A stretch of DNA of 64,000 nt from Myxococcota bacterium. GTDB lineage: Bacteria > Myxococcota_A > UBA9160 > UBA6930. The notes under the pieces are model-generated. The model worked only from the letters and a program-made list of their open reading frames with translations. It was not told the origin of the DNA and ran no database searches. The stretch lies in contig JANQOX010000005.1 of assembly GCA_028285625.1 (NCBI GenBank), forward strand, positions 186,001 through 250,000, read 5' to 3'. Positions 59,369 through 64,000 of the stretch are shown here, piece by piece. The translations under genes and the position numbers were made by a program. Within the stretch, counting starts at the first letter, position 1. Each line of letters opens with the position of its first letter.

Positions 59369-60457
59369 ATGCAGACTTTCACACCGCCCTTCTGTCCGAA
59401 CCCGGATTGTGATTCCCACAGGAAAACGCGAGGTTGGCGCTACACGCGATGGGGTGCCTACCGGCGAACGTGTCCACGGGTTCGCACCATCGCGCGCTAC
59501 CGCTGTTCACGCTGCCACCGCACCTTCTCGCGCCAGACCTTCCAGACCACCTACTGGCTGCGGCGCACAGAGCTGCTCGTGACCATCGCCGAGCGCCTGG
59601 TCGCGGGCTCGGGCTATCGCCAGATCGCTCGCGCGCTCGGCTGCTCGCCCACCACCGTCGCGACCCACGCCGCCCGCCTGGGACGCCACGCCATGCTCTT
59701 CCACGAGGCCCACAGGCCCAGGGGAGCCCCGCGCGAGCCCGTGGTCGTCGATGGGTTCGAGAGCTTCGCCTTCAGCCAGTACTACCCGCTCCACCTGAAC
59801 CTGGCGGTGGGTGCGGAGACCCACTTCGTGTACGCGCTCACGGAGTCCGAGCTGCGTCGTAAGGGGCGCATGCGGCCCGAGCAGCGGCGCAAGCGCGCCT
59901 GGGAGGAGGCCCACTTCGGCCGCCCCCACCGGAGGGCCATCGAACGGGGCGTGGGCGAGCTGCTCGAAGCGGTGGTTCCCGCCGGAGGGCGGGCGGTCGT
60001 GCGGTCCGACGAGCATCGAGCCTATCCCCGTGCGATCCGGGGACTCCGGCAGCGTGCGATCCGCCATGAGGTCACGTCGTCGAAGGCCGCCCGCACGCCC
60101 TCGAACCCGCTGTTCGCGGTCAACCGCCAGGACCTGATGCTGCGCCACTGCGGGGCGAACCACCGGCGAGAGACGATCGCGTTCTCGAAGCTCCGGGCCA
60201 GCGTGATCGAGCGCGGGTACCTGCAGGCGGTGTTCATGAACTACTGCAAGTCGCTCTCGGAGAAGCGGCAGGACGCGACCCCGGCCGAGCGGCTCGGGCT
60301 GGTCGATCACAAGCTCACGATGCGCGAGGTGCTCACGAAGCGGCGCTTCCCGACGCGCCTTGGCCTGTCGGGCCCGGTGGCGAGGTACTACACGAGGCAA
60401 GTCGCGACCCGGCGCATCCCGCAGATGCGGGGCCACAGGCTCGTGTACGCCGGCTAG
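59369..60457 (+). CDS. IS1-family transposase
   Basis: The 362-aa protein has an N-terminal zinc-binding region with Cys9, Cys14, Cys46 and Cys49, a helix-turn-helix (SGYRQIARALGCSPTTVATHA) and DDE-type catalytic acids at Asp128 (VVDGF), Asp214 (VRSDEHRAY) and Glu268 (RRETIAFSK). The RRETIAFSKLRASVIERG stretch resembles the IS1 RKT-CFS block. It is one uninterrupted frame and longer than the classic frameshifted IS1 protein, as in single-ORF IS1 relatives. No passenger gene is present. Confidence 0.85.
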   Translation: MQTFTPPFCPNPDCDSHRKTRGWRYTRWGAYRRTCPRVRTIARYRCSRCHRTFSRQTFQTTYWLRRTELLVTIAERLVAGSGYRQIARALGCSPTTVATHAARLGRHAMLFHEAHRPRGAPREPVVVDGFESFAFSQYYPLHLNLAVGAETHFVYALTESELRRKGRMRPEQRRKRAWEEAHFGRPHRRAIERGVGELLEAVVPAGGRAVVRSDEHRAYPRAIRGLRQRAIRHEVTSSKAARTPSNPLFAVNRQDLMLRHCGANHRRETIAFSKLRASVIERGYLQAVFMNYCKSLSEKRQDATPAERLGLVDHKLTMREVLTKRRFPTRLGLSGPVARYYTRQVATRRIPQMRGHRLVYAG

Positions 60458-60505
60458 CGCCGCCGGCGGGCCGGCTCACACGGGGCTCGCTACCTCGTCC
60501 GGCCA

Positions 60506-60525
60506 ACATTCGTTGGGACACAACC
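60506..60525 (-). repeat. right terminal inverted repeat of IS
   Basis: Read on the minus strand it is GGTTGTGTCCCAACGAATGT, 18 of 20 identical to the left end. Confidence 0.85.
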
Positions 60526-60534
60526 TTCCGTGAG
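60526..60534. repeat. 9-bp target-site duplication, right copy
   Basis: TTCCGTGAG directly follows the right inverted repeat. Confidence 0.9.
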
Positions 60535-60581
60535 CGCGCGAGCGCCCACGACCTCCACGTACTGGTGCGGTAGGTCATGAG

Positions 60582-62090
60582 CTAGGGGCCGGCGGTGGTC
60601 GAGGCCTTGGCCTCGTCTCCTTCGTGCCCGTACACGCTGGTCCGCGGATGGAACGCGCTCCAGCCGAACCAGTAGCCGAGTACGCCCGGTACCCGAGCCA
60701 ACTCGGTGCCATCGGGCGCGATCAGGCGATCCTCGCGCTCGAGAAACGTGCGACCGTCGCTGGCCTTCCAGCGGTCGGGCTCCGGTCCGGGGCCGAGCGT
60801 GCGCGGTCCGCGCGCATACGCGCGCACCGCCGCGCCCGACGTGTAGCGTGCGGGGCCGCTGCGGACGCTCTCCCCGTCCACTTCGATCCGCGGCGTACCC
60901 ACGACCAGCACCACGTCGAGGTCGCCGATGCGGTCGTTGAGGATGCCGGCTTCGAGCAGCGCGTCGAGCGGCCACGCGCGCGCGAGCCCCTCGTGTTCGA
61001 TCCCGTAGATGCGCGCCTTTGCCGGTAGCTCCGTGCGCTCGCCGCGAACCGGGAACATCGTTTCGGGGGACGCGAAGTAGCCCGCGTAGGCCGCACCGGG
61101 TTCGTAGGGGCGGTCGTGGCCCGTTTCGAGGGACAGCACCGTGGTGCGCGGGTGACGCTTCTTCCACGCCCCCCATGTGGTCGTCACCGACGGCAGCACC
61201 GGCAGGCGCAGGTCGCGGTCCGCCAGCGGGCCGAGGACGGGTCTCCCTGTCACGTGGTTCCAGAGTGTTTGCGTCGCGCGGTCGAACATCAGCTTGTTCG
61301 AGCGCATCAGGAGGCCGGACGAGCCGAACACGTGGGGCGCGCCGTCGTCGTTGCGGGTGTCGTAGACGATGCCCGCGCCGCAGAGCGTGCAGTAGGCCAG
61401 GGCGAACGGGACACCGCCCAGTGCGTCGTTCGCCATCTCGTGCCAGTCGAGGATGCGGAGCGGATAGGCGCGCGCTTCGCCGCCGAGCGCGACCCCGAAC
61501 ACCGGCTCGTCGTCCGAGAGGTAGCCGGCCTGGTCGGCAGGGATGGCGGCGGGTTGGTCGAGCCCCGGGATGCCGTCGAACGCGACGCCGCCCCAGACGA
61601 TCTCCTCGGCGCGGATGCGGCTGGGATGGGTGTCGCGCAGCAGCCCCTCGAAGGCGGGATCGATCCGGCCGAGAAGTCGACCCTTGAAACCCGTGAAGCC
61701 GGGTGGCGCCACCAGTTCGGTTCCCGCATACCAGCGCACCCAGTCGGGCCAGACCGTGCCGAAATCCTGACCGGAGAGCGTTTCGAGGGCGCGAGCCGAC
61801 TGGGGGCCCGTGCCCGGTGCGGCGATGCCGACCTCGGCTGCACGGAGCAGCTCGATCAGCGGGGCGGTGAACCGCGTGTCGCCGGCCGCGATGGCGCGGT
61901 CGATCGCGGCGCGGGCCGCGCGCGCGCTGGGTCCCTCGAGCGCCTCCAGGACGGCGCGTGCCTCGCCGTCGGGGAGCTCGCCCGCGCGCGCGGGCAGGCC
62001 CGCGCCCCACGAGAGTGCGCAGGCGAGGGCGATCCGCGCGACGGCAGCCTGTGTGCGAAGAAGGGGGATTCCGAGCATCACGCGCCGCAT
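60582..62090 (-). CDS. DUF3179 family secreted protein
   Basis: From the ATG at 62090 the protein has 502 aa with a signal peptide (LRTQAAVARIALACALSWGAGLPARA). The DUF3179 core is seen in VFGVALGGEARAYPLRILDWHEMANDALGGVPFALAYCTLCGAGIVYD with a Cys pair C-T-L-C, followed by LTFGSSGLLMRSN-like text (VFGSSGLLMRSNKLMFDRATQTLWN). The role of DUF3179 proteins is unknown; conserved cysteines suggest metal or disulfide chemistry outside the cytoplasm. An ATG at 62078 is also possible. Confidence 0.82.
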   Translation of the reverse strand: MRRVMLGIPLLRTQAAVARIALACALSWGAGLPARAGELPDGEARAVLEALEGPSARAARAAIDRAIAAGDTRFTAPLIELLRAAEVGIAAPGTGPQSARALETLSGQDFGTVWPDWVRWYAGTELVAPPGFTGFKGRLLGRIDPAFEGLLRDTHPSRIRAEEIVWGGVAFDGIPGLDQPAAIPADQAGYLSDDEPVFGVALGGEARAYPLRILDWHEMANDALGGVPFALAYCTLCGAGIVYDTRNDDGAPHVFGSSGLLMRSNKLMFDRATQTLWNHVTGRPVLGPLADRDLRLPVLPSVTTTWGAWKKRHPRTTVLSLETGHDRPYEPGAAYAGYFASPETMFPVRGERTELPAKARIYGIEHEGLARAWPLDALLEAGILNDRIGDLDVVLVVGTPRIEVDGESVRSGPARYTSGAAVRAYARGPRTLGPGPEPDRWKASDGRTFLEREDRLIAPDGTELARVPGVLGYWFGWSAFHPRTSVYGHEGDEAKASTTAGP

Positions 62091-62133
62091 ACGCACTGGG
62101 AAGGGCACGCGTTTCGCCGGGCGCCCGCGGCCC

Positions 62134-62523
62134 TCAGTGGACCGACGTCGCCTCGCCCAGGGTGAACGTCGCGATGTCGGCGTCGAAGGACTCTCCCCCA
62201 CGGGTGACCATCTGGTAGCTGCCGCGCATGCTGCCGACGGGGGTCTCGAGCGGGCAGGCCGACGTGTACTCGAACGACTCACCGGGTGCGAGCCACGGCT
62301 GCTCGCCGACCACGCCCGGCCCCTGGACCTCCTCGCGCTTGCCATCGCCGTCCGTGATGATCCAGTGGCGACTGACGAGTTGCGCGGTCTCGGCGCCCTC
62401 GTTCGAGATCGTGATCTGGTAGCCGAACAGCCACTTGCCGTCGTCCGGCTGGCTCTGCTCGGGGACGAAGAAGGACCGCACCTGCACCCGGATGCCCCGG
62501 GTCACCGCATCGGATTCGAACAT
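62134..62523 (-). CDS. apaG: ApaG family protein
   Basis: The 129-aa protein contains the highly conserved ApaG run RHWIITDGDGKREEVQGPGVVGEQPWLAPGESFEYTSACPLETPVGSMRGSYQMV. The fold is a fibronectin-III-like sandwich. The family is linked to Co2+ and Mg2+ homeostasis, and ApaG is often studied beside ApaH. A longer frame gives an ATG at 62535, but the ATG at 62523 has a TATGCT box 7 nt upstream and gives the normal family length. Confidence 0.93.
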   Translation of the reverse strand: MFESDAVTRGIRVQVRSFFVPEQSQPDDGKWLFGYQITISNEGAETAQLVSRHWIITDGDGKREEVQGPGVVGEQPWLAPGESFEYTSACPLETPVGSMRGSYQMVTRGGESFDADIATFTLGEATSVH

Positions 62524-62530
62524 GCGGAGG

Positions 62531-62536
62531 AGCATA
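62531..62536 (-). promoter_or_regulatory. candidate -10 box (TATGCT) of leaderless apaG promoter
   Basis: TATGCT on the minus strand ends 7 nt before the ATG at 62523 and decides between two in-frame starts. Confidence 0.4.
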
Positions 62537-62592
62537 CCCGTCGGCCCGGTGGCGCACCGGACCCGGAGCGCGATCTGCGGTACCCACAGGCC

Positions 62593-63195
62593 ATGAGGCG
62601 GATGGCGTTGGCGATGGTGCTCGTGCTCGGCATGGGCTGCTCCCAGAAGGCACAGGAGGCAGGCAAGGGCGCGGCGGCCGGGGCCCTGGCGGGTGCCCTG
62701 GCCGGCGTCGTGCTCGCCGCGATCACCGGCAACGTCGAAGAACTGGTGGTGCTCGGCGCGGCACTCGGCGCGGGCATCGGGGCCGGTGAGGGGGCGACGT
62801 CGGTGCGGTCCGACGCCAAGTACCGCCCCGAACGCCCCGGCCCCGCGTCACCGGCCTACCGCGCCGAGCTCGAACGCATGCTCGGGCCCGAGGCCTACGC
62901 CGGGATCAAGGCGCTGGCATGGTGCGACTACGACCGGGCACTCGCCCATGCGCGTGTCGCAGCGACCTCCGCGCGGCGCGACCACGCGCTGGCGGGCGCG
63001 TGGGTGGGCGCCATCACCGAGGCGGATGCCGGCCGAACCGAGGCGGCGACGCGTTGGCTCGAGGCCGCGGCCGAACAGGACACCGTCTACGACACGCCGG
63101 AGGAGGCGCAGGAGACGTTGGGCCTCGCCGTGCACGAGCTGCGCGAGATCCGCTACGCGTACGGCCACGAGGAGCGCTGCGCGCGGGGGCTCTAG
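62593..63195 (+). CDS. lipoprotein with glycine-zipper segment
   Basis: From the ATG at 62593 the protein has 200 aa. The signal MALAMVLVLGMGCSQKA is a lipoprotein signal (Cys at the lipobox). A glycine-zipper-like stretch follows (GKGAAAGALAGALAGVVLAAITGNVEELVVLGAALGAGIGAGEGA), usual in proteins that associate with the outer or inner membrane. The C-terminal half is helical with TPR-like spacing (DYDRALAHARVAATSARRDHALAGAWVGAITEADAGR). Function is unknown. A TACCCA box lies 6 nt upstream. Confidence 0.65.
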   Translation: MRRMALAMVLVLGMGCSQKAQEAGKGAAAGALAGALAGVVLAAITGNVEELVVLGAALGAGIGAGEGATSVRSDAKYRPERPGPASPAYRAELERMLGPEAYAGIKALAWCDYDRALAHARVAATSARRDHALAGAWVGAITEADAGRTEAATRWLEAAAEQDTVYDTPEEAQETLGLAVHELREIRYAYGHEERCARGL

Positions 63196-63219
63196 CCGGG
63201 GCCTGGCGACCGCGCCGGG

Positions 63220-64000
63220 TCAGGCTGCGGGCGCGATGCGAAAGTGCGCGACCTGCGTGTCCTCGGTGCCGAGGTCGGTGTAGTTGTCGTCGATGCGCGC
63301 CTGGATGAACTCGCGCCAGGTGAAGCGGCGATAGCGGGGCGGGCCTTCGCAGAGCGCCTCGATCGGCTCGACGACCGCGTTGCGATCGGGGTTGTAGAAG
63401 AACGGGATGCTGTAGCGCTCGCGCCCGGTCATCGGCACGACCCGGTGGACGGCCGCGCGGTAGCGATCGTTGGTCCACACCTGAAGCGTGTCGGCGAGGT
63501 TCACGACGATGGTGCCGGGCTCGGGCGGTACGTCGACCCAACCGTGCTCGCGAGAGTGGGTCTGCAGGCCGCCGGTGGCGTCCTGAAGCAGCAGGGTCAG
63601 CACGCCCGGGTCGGTGTGATGGCCGAGGGCGACGCCGCCGAGCTCGGCGAGACCTGCGCGCTGGGCCTCGGGGACCGGGTCCTCCACCGGGTAGCGGTTC
63701 AGCCGGACCGTGCTGGTGTCGACGTTGCCGACGTGCGCCTTCGCGACGTCGGGCGGCAGGCCGAGGGTCTCGTGCACCAGGGCGACGGTGCGCTCGGAAA
63801 GCCGTCCCATGACCTCGAAGAAGTCCCGCAGGGTCTCGCCAAACCCCGGCAGGTCGGTGGGCCAGGGCGTCCGGTCGCGCTCCGGGACGCGCGGCGACAT
63901 GAAGTCGAAGACCTCCTTGCAGTCGCGGCGACGTTTGGTGAGCTCGCGGTCGTAGTAGCCGAGGGGTCGCTCCTCGGTCCGGCGTACGGCCTCCTTGGTC
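63220..64000 (-). CDS. isopenicillin-N-synthase-family 2-oxoglutarate/Fe(II) oxygenase (5' end outside window)
   Basis: The frame is open to the right edge (upstream text reads LGYYDRELTKRRRDCKEVFDF before the ATG at 63900), so the protein is N-terminally incomplete here. Visible landmarks are the metal ligands HHTDPGVLTLLLQD and YRAAVHRVVP and the 2-oxoglutarate anchor RERYSIPFFYNP. The GYYDRELTK...FDF opening is typical of the plant-like DIOX/IPNS family. It oxidises a small molecule; the exact reaction is unknown. Confidence 0.88.
   Translation of the reverse strand, partial: TKEAVRRTEERPLGYYDRELTKRRRDCKEVFDFMSPRVPERDRTPWPTDLPGFGETLRDFFEVMGRLSERTVALVHETLGLPPDVAKAHVGNVDTSTVRLNRYPVEDPVPEAQRAGLAELGGVALGHHTDPGVLTLLLQDATGGLQTHSREHGWVDVPPEPGTIVVNLADTLQVWTNDRYRAAVHRVVPMTGRERYSIPFFYNPDRNAVVEPIEALCEGPPRYRRFTWREFIQARIDDNYTDLGTEDTQVAHFRIAPAA

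Larger units (their letters stand above)
59318..60525 (+). mobile_element. IS1-like insertion sequence, 1208 bp, intact
   Basis: The element is bounded by imperfect terminal inverted repeats (18 of 20 matching) and exact 9-bp direct repeats, and carries one full transposase gene. A 9-bp duplication and about 20-bp repeats fit the IS1 family, as does the zinc-finger plus DDE transposase. It sits between the AraC gene and a DUF3179 gene and breaks no gene. Exact flanks and an intact ORF suggest a recent insertion. Confidence 0.88.

Overview
The window is very GC-rich (by eye close to 70 percent). It carries a dense chromosomal gene set typical of a Gram-negative, aerobic, uncultured deltaproteobacterial-type lineage of the Myxococcota or Binatota kind. 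Pointers to this are predicted outer-membrane beta-barrels, lipoproteins, two AsmA-like proteins, ApaG, a PEP-CTERM-tagged secreted protein, several sulfatases, many acyl-CoA/oxidoreductase genes and an in-frame UGA that looks like selenocysteine. The taxonomic guess is inference only; no rRNA or tRNA gene was seen.

Layout. 1-8.6 kb: epoxide-hydrolase-like enzyme, nucleotidyltransferase, PhyH dioxygenase, a leftward operon (hypothetical protein, MddA-like membrane methyltransferase, class I methyltransferase, PNPOx-like lipoprotein) and a large wHTH-AAA-TPR regulator. 8.6-11.9 kb: PEP-CTERM protein, small integral membrane protein and a coupled gene pair of unknown role. 11.9-15.4 kb: an outer-membrane protein plus arylsulfatase operon facing an AraC-type regulator. 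15.4-21.9 kb: SnoaL-like protein, monoacylglycerol-lipase-like hydrolase, SDR, a two-domain AhpD-like selenoprotein, PAS-LuxR regulator, DAG-kinase-like enzyme and a beta-barrel. 21.9-37.7 kb: envelope and secreted proteins (two AsmA-like, phospholipase D lipoprotein, His-rich barrel, S8 protease with propeller repeats) mixed with two hydrolases and a Baeyer-Villiger-type monooxygenase. 37.8-42.1 kb: KARI-like reductase, DUF952, and a GntR-trpB-trpA operon. 42.1-52.4 kb: two more sulfatases, three acyl-CoA dehydrogenases, enoyl-CoA hydratase, PhnZ-like HD protein and class II aldolase. 52.4-59.3 kb: a leftward oxidative operon (P450, tiny ORF, DUF3556, FAD oxidoreductase, zinc alcohol dehydrogenase) facing an AraC regulator with a direct-repeat operator. 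59.3-60.5 kb: an intact IS1-like element with a 9-bp target duplication. 60.6-64 kb: DUF3179, ApaG, lipoprotein and an IPNS-like oxygenase cut by the right edge.

The most important observation is that two apparent ORFs at 17860-18591 and 18610-19056 are one gene. The UGA at 18589-18591 sits exactly where the second cysteine of the AhpD CxxC...H redox motif belongs, and a SECIS-like hairpin follows it at the right distance. Other notable points are a regulated oxidative operon of unknown substrate around DUF3556, a GntR operator palindrome in front of trpBA, a genome-wide looking habit of leaderless promoters (TANNNT 6-10 nt before the start codon), and four convergent gene pairs that share a palindromic CTAG as both stop codons.
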